Assembly: GCA_037501455.1 (NCBI GenBank)
Contig: CM074865.1
Coordinates: 18,298,501-18,362,500 of the forward strand
Direction: 5' to 3'
DNA: 64,000 nt
Source of the DNA: Lantana camara
Lineage: Eukaryota; Streptophyta; Magnoliopsida; Lamiales; Verbenaceae
Shown: positions 12,615 through 22,371 of the stretch, piece by piece
Position numbering within the stretch: the stretch's first letter is position 1
Layout: the number at the start of each line of letters is the position of its first letter
The notes under the pieces: model-generated
The model's database searches: none
Told to the model about the DNA's origin: nothing
What the model saw: the letters and a program-made list of their open reading frames with translations, nothing else
Position numbers and translations under genes: made by a program

Positions 12615-14690
12615 TTAGTTGCATTGAGCATTGTCTAGCAACTTCGAGGCGTAATAGATCACGTGAGAGTTCTTGTTGATCTTTTGTCCAAGTACAGCCC
12701 CTACGGCGTAATCGCTCGCATCACACATGATCTCGAATGGATACTCCCAATTCGGCGGTTGGATAATCGGGGCTGACACCAATTTCTCTTTCAACAAGTC
12801 GAAGGCAGCCTTGCAATCTTCATCCATCTCAAATTTCACATCCTTTTGAAGAAATTTGCACAATGGTTTGGTGATCTTGGAAAAATACTTGATAAATCGC
12901 CTATAGAAACCTGCATGTCCAAGAAACGAACGCACTTCCCGCACACTAGCGGGGTAAGGCAAAGATTTTATCACATCAATTTTAGCTTTATCCATTTCAA
13001 TACCATGCGCAGAAACAATGTGACCCAAAACTAGACCCTTATCAACCATAAAGTGACACTTTTCATAGTTCAAGACCAGGTTCGTTTCAATGCAACGTTT
13101 CAATATCGTAGCAAGATTATCGAGGCATTTATCAAAAGAGTTTCCATAAACAGTAAAATCGTCCATGAATACCTCAATAATTTGCTCAACATATTCAGAA
13201 AATATGCTTACCATACACCTTTGGAAGGTAGCCGGCGCGTTGCAAAGTCCGAACGGCATTCGCCTAAATGCAAAGGTCCCAAATGCGCACGTGAAAGTTG
13301 TCTTTCCTTGATCTTCGGGTGCCACGGGAATTTGGTAAAACCCTGAATAACCATCGAGGCAACAATAGTGAGTTTTACCGGCCAAACGTTTGAGCATTTG
13401 GTCAATAAAAGGGAGGGGAAAATGATCTTTTTTTGTAAGAGCATTAAGACCTCTATAATCCATACACACCCTCCAACCATTTTGAACTCTAGTAGGAACT
13501 AACTCACCATCCTTGTTTTTAACGACCGTAATTCCCGTTTTCTTGGGCACAACTTGAACGGGACTTACCCACTCGCTATCGGATATTGGATAGATCATAC
13601 CTGCATCAAGGAGTTTGATGATCTCCTTTTTCACTACCTCCATCATAGGTGGGTTGAGTCTCCGTTGAGCTTCACTGCGTGGTTTGGCACCTTCCTCTAA
13701 AATGATTTTATGCATGCACGTGGAAGGACTGAGTCCTTTGATATCAGCAATGGTCCATCCAATCGTCTGTTTGTACTCCCGAAGAACTCTGATCAATTTC
13801 TCCTGTTCCAGACTGTTAAGCTTGCTGGCTATGATTACTGGCAGTGTCTCTTTGTCGCCCAGAAAGGCGTACTTCAGATGTTCTGGCAATGTCTTGAGTT
13901 CCAGCTGTGGAGCCTGCAGAACAGAAGGTAACAGTTTAGATTCAGACCGATTAAGCTCAATAGGTTCAATTTTCATACTTGAAACATTAAGTGCCTCCAA
14001 AGCATAGATTATTTCAAGCATATTCTTAGAAAGTCCGAACTTATCATCAAATTTCCTAGCTCTATCAATGGACAAATCATGGCATAAGACATAATTCAAT
14101 TCATCATCATGGTTCAAAGCAAACACTTTATTAGTCAAGTTATCTATGATATCCACATTGTAAACACAAGACACATCATCAACATGTTTCATAGCATCAT
14201 ACATATTAAACTTGACAATCTCACCATCAAATTCCAAAGTTAAAGAACCACTATGAACTTCAATTTTCGCCTTAGCCGTACTAAGGAAAGGCCTACCCAA
14301 CAGAATATCTGAAGACTTAGTAGAACTATCCTTTTCCATATCAAGAACAAAGAAATCAGCGGGGAAAATTAATTCATTCACTTGTACTAAAACATCTTCT
14401 AAGACACCCTCGGGATAAACAAGTGAACGATCGGCTAGCTGAATAATAATCCCGGTATTAGCTAATGGACCAAGACCCAAAGAAGTGTAGATAGACAAAG
14501 GCATCACATTGATAGAGGCTCCCAAATCACACATAGCCTTACCAATACCAATATTACCAATTTTGTAAGGGATGGAAAACATACCTTTATCGCGACACTT
14601 AGGTGGTAATTTTCTTTGTAAGACGGCTGAAACATTTTCACCAACACTCACCTTCTCATTACCTGTCAACTTACGCTTGTTGGTGCACAA
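12615..14690 (-). CDS. Protease and reverse transcriptase of element B
   Basis: A 691-codon open frame. Order: aspartic protease with MCDLGASINVMP near residue 55, a long linker, then reverse transcriptase with WRVCMDYRGLN, PFGLCNAPATFQR and the catalytic FMDDFTVYG near residue 515. SFLGHAGFYRRF and the start of RNase H (MCDASDYAVGAVLG) follow. DLGAS is the usual protease motif of this group. The frame has no true ATG at its upstream edge. It is the direct in-phase continuation of gag after a TAA at 14691, and it ends in another TAA at 12615 inside a conserved RNase H stretch (before TTTEKELL). So gag-pol was one frame, now cut twice. Confidence 0.92.
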   Translation of the reverse strand: MCTNKRKLTGNEKVSVGENVSAVLQRKLPPKCRDKGMFSIPYKIGNIGIGKAMCDLGASINVMPLSIYTSLGLGPLANTGIIIQLADRSLVYPEGVLEDVLVQVNELIFPADFFVLDMEKDSSTKSSDILLGRPFLSTAKAKIEVHSGSLTLEFDGEIVKFNMYDAMKHVDDVSCVYNVDIIDNLTNKVFALNHDDELNYVLCHDLSIDRARKFDDKFGLSKNMLEIIYALEALNVSSMKIEPIELNRSESKLLPSVLQAPQLELKTLPEHLKYAFLGDKETLPVIIASKLNSLEQEKLIRVLREYKQTIGWTIADIKGLSPSTCMHKIILEEGAKPRSEAQRRLNPPMMEVVKKEIIKLLDAGMIYPISDSEWVSPVQVVPKKTGITVVKNKDGELVPTRVQNGWRVCMDYRGLNALTKKDHFPLPFIDQMLKRLAGKTHYCCLDGYSGFYQIPVAPEDQGKTTFTCAFGTFAFRRMPFGLCNAPATFQRCMVSIFSEYVEQIIEVFMDDFTVYGNSFDKCLDNLATILKRCIETNLVLNYEKCHFMVDKGLVLGHIVSAHGIEMDKAKIDVIKSLPYPASVREVRSFLGHAGFYRRFIKYFSKITKPLCKFLQKDVKFEMDEDCKAAFDLLKEKLVSAPIIQPPNWEYPFEIMCDASDYAVGAVLGQKINKNSHVIYYASKLLDNAQCN

Positions 14691-16433
14691 TTACTTAAGG
14701 AACTTGGCGTAGCGTGGAACCTGTTTGATGGCCTCAAGAAGGGGAATGTTGATTTCGACTTTCTCGAAAAGAGCCAAGATGCTCTTTTCCTCTTGGTCTT
14801 TCTTGTTCTGAGCCAGTCTCTGAGGGAATGGTGGTGGTACTACCAGTGGCTTAGGCTTCTGAGTGATTTCAGCCTGTCTGGAAGTCTGTCCGTTATCACT
14901 GGCAGGATTCTTCTCAATCTCTTTTTCAGTTTCTGCATCAGATCCCTGCATTTGATCACGTTTTGAAATCCGGTCCACTGGAGGCTGTAATTCCTTGCCG
15001 CTTCGCAGTGTGATAGCGCTCACATTGTGTCTAGGGTCGTGAGTTTGTGATGGAAGCTTGCCTTGGTTCTCCAATTTGCTCACCGAGGATGCAATTTGTC
15101 CCATATGAGTCTCCAAGGTTTTGATGGTATCCTCTATCTTTTCAAACCTGTTCGCCGCGTCCTGTTGAAATTTATCGGTATTAGCAGCCAACATACGAAC
15201 AATTTCACTAAGAGACGTACCTGCACCCTGAGGCTGTTGTGGCCTTTGTTGTTGTTGAGGTGGGGGACGAAAATTCTGCTCATTTGGCTGATTGTTTGCA
15301 TAGCTAAGGCGCGGGTTGAGCTTCCATCCTGGATTATATGTGTTAGAATATGGATCAAACTTCCTTTGTTGGAAATCCATCGCATTCACGTTTTCCGAAG
15401 TCTCCTCGTGAAGTGTAGGGCACGCATCGGTGGGGTGCTCAACACTTGTACAAATTCCACAAACTCGTGCAGGTGGGGTAGGACCTACATTCATCTTTTC
15501 TACCAAGGTTGTTAGCAAAGACTCAATTTTATTAAGAGGCCTAAGAGTTACCTCGTTCACCCTTCGAGGGATGTCTTCTCGAGTTCCAAATTGTTGAGAA
15601 TTTGCAGCCATTGTCGAAATGAGGTCTCTTGCTTCAGCTGGTGTCTTGCTAACGATGGCTCCACCACTCGCGGCATCCATCATTCCGCGTTCCATCGGAG
15701 TCAAGCCTTCGTAGAAATATTGGATAACCAATTGGTCCGAAATTCCATGTTGAGGGCAGCTTGCTAGCAGCCTCTTGAACCTCTCCCAATACTCATAAAG
15801 GCTCTCGGAGTCCCTTTGCTTCACGCCACAAATCTCCCGCCTAATATTGGTGGCACGGGAGGCTGGAAAGTACCTTTCAAGGAATTGCCTCGACATCTCC
15901 GCCCAAGTAGTAACCGTACCCGAAGGTAAGTAGTATAGCCAATCCTTTGCTGCATCATGCAATGAAAAGGGGATAGCCCTTAGCTTGATTTGGTCTTTGG
16001 TCACGTTGTGTGGCTTCATGGATGTGCACACAAGGTGAAACTCTTTAAGGTGCTTGTTCGGATCCTCATTCTCCAACCCTCGGAAGGATGGCAACAAGTG
16101 GATGAGTCCCGACTTCAGTTCAAAGCCTTCCTGCAGGTCTGGAAAGGTTATACACAGTGGCTGTTGCGGGTCAACAGGGCGGGCAAGTTCCCGAAGCGTT
16201 CTTTGCTGAGCCATATCTAGACTGTGATCAATGTCTGAGTGCTCGTCAGTGGAAATCTCAACTTTGAACTCTTTTTCAGAACCTGTATCAGATTCCTGCT
16301 CAAATAATCTGAAACTTTCACCAACTGATGCTTGTGCTTTCCTGTGTTTGGTCCACTTCCTTAGCTTCTTTGCGGTCTTCTCGATCTCGGGGTCGTACGA
16401 AACAAGTTGTCCGGTACGAAGATTCCTAGGCAT
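14691..16433 (-). CDS. Gag of element B
   Basis: Structural protein of the particle, about 580 residues, starting at the ATG at 16433 (MPRNLRTGQ), 55 bp inside the LTR edge. The capsid region shows FRGLENEDPNKHLKEFHLVC, then WLYYLPSGTVTTWAEM, FLERYFP, ESLYEYWERFKRL and YFYEGL, all typical of plant gypsy gag. A CGIC cysteine pair and a proline/glutamine-rich stretch follow. It ends YAKFLK then TAA, in phase with pol, where relatives read on into pol without a stop. Whether the TAA is a mutation or is read through cannot be told from one copy. Confidence 0.9.
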   Translation of the reverse strand: MPRNLRTGQLVSYDPEIEKTAKKLRKWTKHRKAQASVGESFRLFEQESDTGSEKEFKVEISTDEHSDIDHSLDMAQQRTLRELARPVDPQQPLCITFPDLQEGFELKSGLIHLLPSFRGLENEDPNKHLKEFHLVCTSMKPHNVTKDQIKLRAIPFSLHDAAKDWLYYLPSGTVTTWAEMSRQFLERYFPASRATNIRREICGVKQRDSESLYEYWERFKRLLASCPQHGISDQLVIQYFYEGLTPMERGMMDAASGGAIVSKTPAEARDLISTMAANSQQFGTREDIPRRVNEVTLRPLNKIESLLTTLVEKMNVGPTPPARVCGICTSVEHPTDACPTLHEETSENVNAMDFQQRKFDPYSNTYNPGWKLNPRLSYANNQPNEQNFRPPPQQQQRPQQPQGAGTSLSEIVRMLAANTDKFQQDAANRFEKIEDTIKTLETHMGQIASSVSKLENQGKLPSQTHDPRHNVSAITLRSGKELQPPVDRISKRDQMQGSDAETEKEIEKNPASDNGQTSRQAEITQKPKPLVVPPPFPQRLAQNKKDQEEKSILALFEKVEINIPLLEAIKQVPRYAKFLK

Positions 16434-16465
16434 AAGAAAAAGAAATAAAGTCAATTACAAACCAA

Positions 16466-16483
16466 TCCCCGGCAACGGCGCCA
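16466..16483 (-). other. Primer binding site of element B (tRNA-Asp)
   Basis: The plus strand reads TCCCCGGCAACGGCGCCA, equal to the 3' end of plant tRNA-Asp with CCA, so the minus strand can pair with that tRNA. It lies five bases from the 5' LTR edge at 16489. It is not a tRNA gene because only the last 18 bases are present. Confidence 0.88.
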
Positions 16484-16488
16484 AAAAT

Positions 16489-19400
16489 TGATGGGTATCG
16501 AAGCCACCAATAATAAAGTCCCGAATATCGCACACAAATAAATTGTAATATAACGGTAAAGGGAGTCAAACTACAAGGATTGGATGAAATTATAACTTTT
16601 TATATGCCAAGAAAATAAAGTAACAAATGGGGGGGGGGGGGGGGGTTTGAATTGAGCGAATTAAACCAAAGAATGAAATAAAACGGAACTAACTAGCTAA
16701 GTAAACTAAAAGAATGCCGAAAACACTTAACTAATTCAATATATGACAAAATAGTTGGAATTCTCCTACACATGCATAAGACTGTGTGTTGGAAAACACG
16801 AATCAGAAAGCAGCGGAATTTAAAAAATTTTCCCAACAAAAGGACCTTGGACTCGCAATCGTGTAACCAAATTCGTAGAGATAGAAAACTTACTTTTCTT
16901 TTATTCTTTCTTGAAGCGTTTCAAGCCACCCAAGAACGCTCTTCTCGCGGCTTGATCCCTCTCCTTGGTAAAGCTCGAATCTTCAAACTTCTAACTTGAA
17001 GTCTCTAGAGAAAGTCCACCAACTTGATCACAATCTAACTAGTAAGGATGCTAGTTCTCTAGTTAGTGTTTAGGATTAACCTAGGGTTTATTTGATCTTG
17101 GAGAAAGGAAGGTGTTCAACACATGAACCAAAAGAATTGTCAATTAGCTCTAAAGGGGAGCATGAGCTCCCCTATATATAGGAAAGGGAGAGGGGCGCCG
17201 ATCTTAATCCTTGTTGGGCAAGGATTTGGTTCCTCTCTCTCCTATTACTTGATCATCAAGTAATTTCCAACTTTGACTTTGAATTCTAATTAAAATCAAC
17301 TTTCAAGAGAGCTAAAAATATCCAAACTATTTTTGGATAATTTTATACTTTATTTATTTAAAATAAATAACTTATTTTATCTAATCAATTAATTCATAAT
17401 TAATTAACTAGATTATTTTCTCCAAAATAAGACTTTCTTTTTAATTCAAAATTAAACCAAAGTCTATTAAATAATTAACATATTTAATTATTTAATACAT
17501 ATATATACAATATATATTTATTCACACGTGTGTGACACGTGTCACTCACGTGAGCCACACGTGTGATTTCACACGTGTGGAACCCTCTTGGCCCGATTAA
17601 CTCGTTTAATCATTTTTAAGCCTCAACTCATGTAACCAAGTTGTTGTGTGTGACCCTCTAGGTTCTCAATTCAATTAGCAGTGACCCTAATTAATTAATT
17701 CACTAATTAATTAATCAGTCCACAGATTAAACGACCATAGTCTAGCAACAGGTGTTTAACCCCTAGCTGAATTGGAATGTTCGGATTCGATAGAACCTTT
17801 AAGTCATCGATTCATGTGAGATACAATCCTCCTACTTACTATCTCTCAACCAAGATCTAGGGCAAGGGAATAATCAGAACCCTAATAATCCGGTCTTAAA
17901 GCTAAGTGCATTTCATATCCATTTGATCTCAATCCAAGAAACCCTTTTCTTGATGTCTTGATCTACTGCCTTGGCCAAGGACTCCATATGGCATATGAAT
18001 GACTTACACAATAAGAGATCACCTTGCAAATGCAAGTGTAGGTCCTTTCTTGATTCTCATTCACTTTCATGAATCACTTGTGCAGCCCCAGCATAAGCCT
18101 TGAATCAGTTGTCTAAGGCGACACCCTTTAAAGCTTATACCTAAGACCACAGAGTTAACTCATAAAGTGACAAGGAACCTCAAGTCTAAGGATCAATTAA
18201 TCACATCAATGACTCGTGAGATATTTCCTAATCTGGAAGTTTCCATTTCCTGAAATAGAAACTTCCTTTCCCATTTAGGAATGTTCTCACACGGGGCACC
18301 TCAGTGAACTTACTTATTAAAGTAAGCACCCTCATGTATCACGCAAGTATCAACTATACACTTTGCACCTTCATGAAACAAGGTGGTCCTTCTTAAGGGC
18401 GTGATCCCATAAGCAAGCCTTAGAGCAGTCAGGTTGACACTCCCACTGTCTGTAGGACTCATCGGCTTGGAGTATTTTACTAATCATGACTTATGTGATA
18501 TAGGGCTCGTTTCATGAACCATTTCACCTAAATGGTAGAGTCCTAAAGTCATCAGGATTAGGGGAGTTCTCATACATGCACAGCTAAAGTAAACGCATAC
18601 CAAACAAGAGCATATAAAGAAGTGTTGCCTTAATTCGTTATTTCATTCAAAGATTGTCTGTGATTACAATAAGGAAAAGCACAAAGCGGATATACAATCG
18701 GCTTTTAGGGCACTATTCGTAACACTGTGATCACTGACAAGGTAATTGAATCTGAAGTTAGGCTAGCTATAGTCGCCAAGTCCTCTCTGGCTCCCTCGTT
18801 TCTTCTTACTATTTATAAAGACTAAAAGAAACTCCTAATAATCGTTTTCTAATTAACCAATAACCTTAGCAGAAACTCCTTTTAAGATTCAATTGGACAA
18901 TTGCATTACACCCTAAAGAAACACTAACCCTAACCGACTAGGTAGAAACTCCTACTTCGCCTAGTTAGACCGTCTATCCCACAACACGAAATCAGTCGAA
19001 CTTAATGGCCTAGTGATTGTTTGCTACTTCGTTAATTATCCGGCTAGACTCCACCAAATAAGTTAACTAGCTATATGTGAATTGCCTATTCTAAGATTTG
19101 AGCTCTTAATATAATCAAAGAATAAGAACAAACACAATGTCGTAAAAATAGAGATAAAACGGATAACTTGATAAAATCACCAATAAATTCGTCTCACACA
19201 ACCCTAAGCATGCTTTAGAAAATTCCAACTAAATAAACTTAGAAATTCATAATGTAATTGCAAACAAAGCTTGAAGGTGAAAACATAGTTCAACGAAAAA
19301 TAAAGAAAGAAGAAAACTAGAGTAAACTTGAAGTCTTCTCTCGTCTTTTCCTCCCGTTGCTGCTGCGTTCCTCTTTTTTTTTTTGTGTATGAAGTTCTCC

Positions 19401-19973
19401 CCCCTCTTGCCGTCCAGTCCTCCGAATAAGTAGAGAAAAGGGGTATTGCATTCTTACTCCACTACTCCTCCAAGTTCGTCCATCAATGAGGACAATAACT
19501 CCACTTTGTTCCCACGTTCTTCTGGAATTAGTGCCCTTCTCAAAAAAAAACGTCCAGAATAAATGATCCTTTGTCTCCATTATTTTACCAAAGCCTTCTT
19601 TTCCCAAGTAATCCCCCAAGCCCAAGTCTCCTTTTCAACATAAACTCTATTGGACCGAGACTCTAGCTGCCAATTTCCAAACTAATTTCAAACATGTGTG
19701 TTGGGCCAACCAAGAACCACAAAGCCCAGCATTCTTCAACTTTTAAAACAATAAAATCCCACTGGACAAGTTTGATTGTGGAGCTCTTCAATTCCCTATT
19801 ATTTCCATGCATAGCTCATCCCTCAAAAGGAACTGTGACATCAACATTCTGCCTTAATTTGTCATTCCCTACATCAAGACACATGATCAATTAGATGCAC
19901 ATGATTTAAAATAAATACAGGGAAAACTATAACCATATAAGCTCAATGATTAGGCAAAAATTACGACTTATCA
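16489..19973 (-). repeat. Element B 5' LTR (right copy), interrupted
   Basis: The partner of 7438-8984. It is split by a solo copia LTR at 16787-18724. Removing that and one copy of CTGTG leaves 1542 bp, which matches the left copy with few differences. A run of G lies at about 16630. Expression of B would start here on the minus strand, so the insertion may have disrupted its promoter region. Confidence 0.92.
16787..18724 (-). mobile_element. Solo LTR 2 of the Angela-like copia family, inverted
   Basis: 1938 bp, the reverse complement of the LTR at 4613-6557, from TGTTGGAAAA to ATTCGTAACA. It is flanked by CTGTG at 16782-16786 and 18725-18729. The empty site is seen in the other LTR of B at about 7729-7740 (ACTGTGATCACTG), which proves the insertion precisely. 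Confidence 0.95.
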
Positions 19974-20622
19974 AAGCTGCTGGGGTATTAGTCAAACCAA
20001 ACGGCATCACTACAAACTCATAATGCCCATACCGAGTATTAAATCCTGTCTTAGAAATATCCTCTGCTCGGATTTGCAGCTGATAGTAGCCTTGTCTCAA
20101 ATCCAATTTCGAGTAGACTTTAGATCCCTGTAGTATGTCAAACTCCTCGATATGTGGAAGAGGATACTTGTTCTTGATCGTCATCCGGTTCAACTCCCTA
20201 TAGTCTATACACATCCTCAAAGTCCCGTCCTTCTTCTTTACGAACAAAACCGGTGCACCCCAGGGAGAAGAACTCAATCTAATGTACCCACTCTCCAACA
20301 ACGTATCAAGTTGAGTCTTCAACTCTTTCAACTCGGCCGGAGCCATACGATACGGAGTCTTGGAGTACGGCTCTGCGTTAGGGTACAGATCGATCATAAA
20401 CTCAATTTCCCGTTCTGGAGGTAACGAATCCAATTCCTCAGGAAAGACCTCGGGAAACTCCTTCACTACTTCCGTTTCTTCCAACTTACTTTGGTTCTTG
20501 GGTTTGTTGAGAATGTAAGCAATAAAACCCGTGGCTCCATCTCGAACCAACCTATGAGCTTCAGAGAAAGCAAGTAGAGGCACGGTCTTGGAACTCCAAC
20601 CCACTACCAAATCTGATCCCAA
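19974..20622 (-). pseudogene. Reverse transcriptase N-half of element A
   Basis: The upstream part of A's RT. It shows the linker [20 protein letters not shown], then [21 protein letters not shown] and [10 protein letters not shown], where element B cuts it. The codons after the break are at 7437 and lower. A TAG at 20623 separates it from the protease in the same frame, so the upstream edge is not a real start. The motifs themselves look sound. Confidence 0.9.
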
Positions 20623-21114
20623 CTAAACCTTCTTCGCCCTGCAATCCACGGTGGCAGAATGTCTGTACAACCAATCCATGCCCAAAATGGATCCATAACA
20701 AGTCATCGGCAGCTCAATGAAGTCTGACAAGAAAACTCGACCCTCGATACTCACCGGAACCTCTCTGAACACCCGATCAGATTCTAAACTACCACCAAAA
20801 GGAGTACTAACCACATAACATGCAGAAGAGCAAGTAACAGACAAAGGCAAAGAAACAGATATAGCACTCGAAAGAAAGGAGTGAGTAGCTCCCGGATCAA
20901 ATAAGGTATGAATGTTCGTGCCATGTATGCAAATGGTACCTTCAACTACCGCGGCTGGATCAACATGAGCATCCTGCTGCTCTCCGTCCAAAGCATAAGC
21001 ACGAGCCCTGATCAGTGGTCTCTGTGCTCCCGGCGATGGCATCCTGCGGTCTGGACATCCGTCGACCATATGCTCGTCGCTCCTACAAATCAAACATAAA
21101 CCCAGACGCCTCCT
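20623..21114 (-). pseudogene. Second zinc knuckle and protease of element A
   Basis: This lies in phase with gag, after a TGA at 21115. It starts with a complete CX2CX4HX4C knuckle (CLICRSDEHMVDGC), then an aspartic protease with the active-site stretch LFDPGATHSFLS and later the ILGMDWL turn, as in plant chromoviruses. DPGA instead of DSGA is also found in related elements. It ends at TAG 20623, just after the DCRAKK segment that normally leads into RT. The frame therefore carries a stop on each side. Confidence 0.88.
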
Positions 21115-22109
21115 TCAGTTATCATAGATGTGCGTCCTCTGACCACAGAAAGTACAAGCAGGCCTCTCGGGTGGTGGTGGCAAAGCTGGAGCAACTGGAG
21201 CTCTAATTACTGGTCCCGCTGGTCGGGGCTTCTTCCCTGGGCCCTTCGGAGCTGGTGGTGGAGAAGAATAAACCATCGGCCTCTTGCCTGAAGCAGAACC
21301 CGAACCTGAACCTTTATACCCCAATCCGGAACCTCTGAAACCTGATCCGGAACCTGAGCCCGAACCTGAACGATATGTGGACCGCCTCGCATTCACTGAA
21401 TCCTCAACCAACAATGCCTTCTCGGTAGCCTTCACCCATGTGCTCGTGTTGACCGCCTCGATCGCTGCCTGAATATCCGGTCTAAGGCCCTGAACAAACT
21501 GCATCACCTTATGGAAATCGTCACTCGCTATATTAGGAGCATAGCGGGACAATCTCTCAAACTCGGCGATATACTCTGAAACTGACCGGCTTCCTTGCTT
21601 AAGTTCTGTAAATTCCTTCAATCTTCGAGTGCTAGAAGATGGAGGAATAAACTTGTTCTTGAACTCCCTGACGAAAACTGCCCAATTTACTTCTTCGCCT
21701 GCAGCATCTAACACAATCCGGGCACTCTCCCACCACGAATATGCCTCGCCCTGAATCAAAGAAATAGTACATCGGGCCTTCTCCTGGGACTCACACGGGA
21801 TAAGCTCCCATATCCTCTCAATTTCCTTCAACCACTGCTCAGCCTGAATATCATTCCCTTTATAGAACTTGGGAGGATGCTGGTTCTGGAACTCCCTGAA
21901 AGCTAATGAAATCTGGCCTCCCGACTGTGGTGGTGGAACTGGTGGTGGTGGAGGAACATAATCCCTAACTCTCTGATCAATAAGACCCACCACGGCGTTC
22001 ATAAAGTCCTGTGGCTGAGCCTGAGGAGGTGGAGGAGGAGGTGGTGATCTCTCCCGGCATGATGTCGATGTCTAGGAGAACGATCACGGTGATGTCCATC
22101 GCGAGCCAT
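21115..22109 (-). pseudogene. Gag of element A
   Basis: The capsid core is clear (FYKGNDIQAEQWLKEIERIW, SWWESAR, FKNKFIP, ELKQGSRSVSEYIAEFERL, FVQGLRPDI). A glycine/serine repeat and a basic proline-rich stretch follow, then the first zinc knuckle CTFCGQRTHIYDN. The fourth ligand of this knuckle, expected to be Cys, is the TGA at 21115. The likely ATG is at 22109 (MARDGHHRDRSPR). It is in another frame from the capsid, and a length change in the proline-coding repeat near 22021-22050 probably shifted it. The in-frame Met at 22002 is the first one in phase. Confidence 0.85.
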
Positions 22110-22350
22110 CCTGAAATCAAGGCACTATTATGCATGTTCAATTAGTAGGTGCAAATGTGTGCAAATAATTCACAAATTGTACAAAAATTCAAAAATTCGA
22201 AAAATTCACCAAATTCAAGTGAGTTCAAATAGGTCAAGTAGGTTCAAATATATCAAATAACGATGCAAGACTCTCAAGTTGACAATCAGTTCCTATGCCG
22301 TGTGACCTAGACTCACAAGACACGACACAAGAGACCCGGTTTTGCAACTG

Positions 22351-22363
22351 GGCTCTGATACCA
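22351..22363 (-). other. Primer binding site of element A (initiator tRNA-Met type)
   Basis: The plus strand reads GGCTCTGATACCA, so the element strand reads TGGTATCAGAGCC, the usual plant initiator-Met primer site. It lies eight bases from the 5' LTR edge at 22372. The 240 bp between it and the gag start (22110-22350) are an untranslated leader in which I see no gene. Confidence 0.88.
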
Positions 22364-22371
22364 CCGTAGGA

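Larger units (their letters stand above)
7438..19973 (-). mobile_element. Element B: Ty3/gypsy, Athila-like
   Basis: A full-length element inserted in the RT gene of A. The LTRs are 7438-8984 (1547 bp) and 16489-19973 (about 1.54 kb after removing a nested solo LTR). Both run TGATGGGT to ACTTATCA on the plus strand, and AAGCT is duplicated at 7433-7437 and 19974-19978. It has a tRNA-Asp primer site, a G-rich polypurine tract, one long gag-pol frame with two TAA stops, and about 2 kb of DNA without an env gene between integrase and the 3' LTR. The tRNA-Asp site, the DLGAS protease and the long 3' spacer point to the Athila side of the Tat/Athila group. I infer the lineage from motifs only. Confidence 0.9.

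Noticed and set aside
13684..14007. 107-codon plus-strand frame
   Set aside because: It is the shadow of the well-supported RT frame of B on the minus strand.
16466..16483. tRNA-Asp gene
   Set aside because: Only the last 18 bases including CCA match; it is the primer site next to an LTR.
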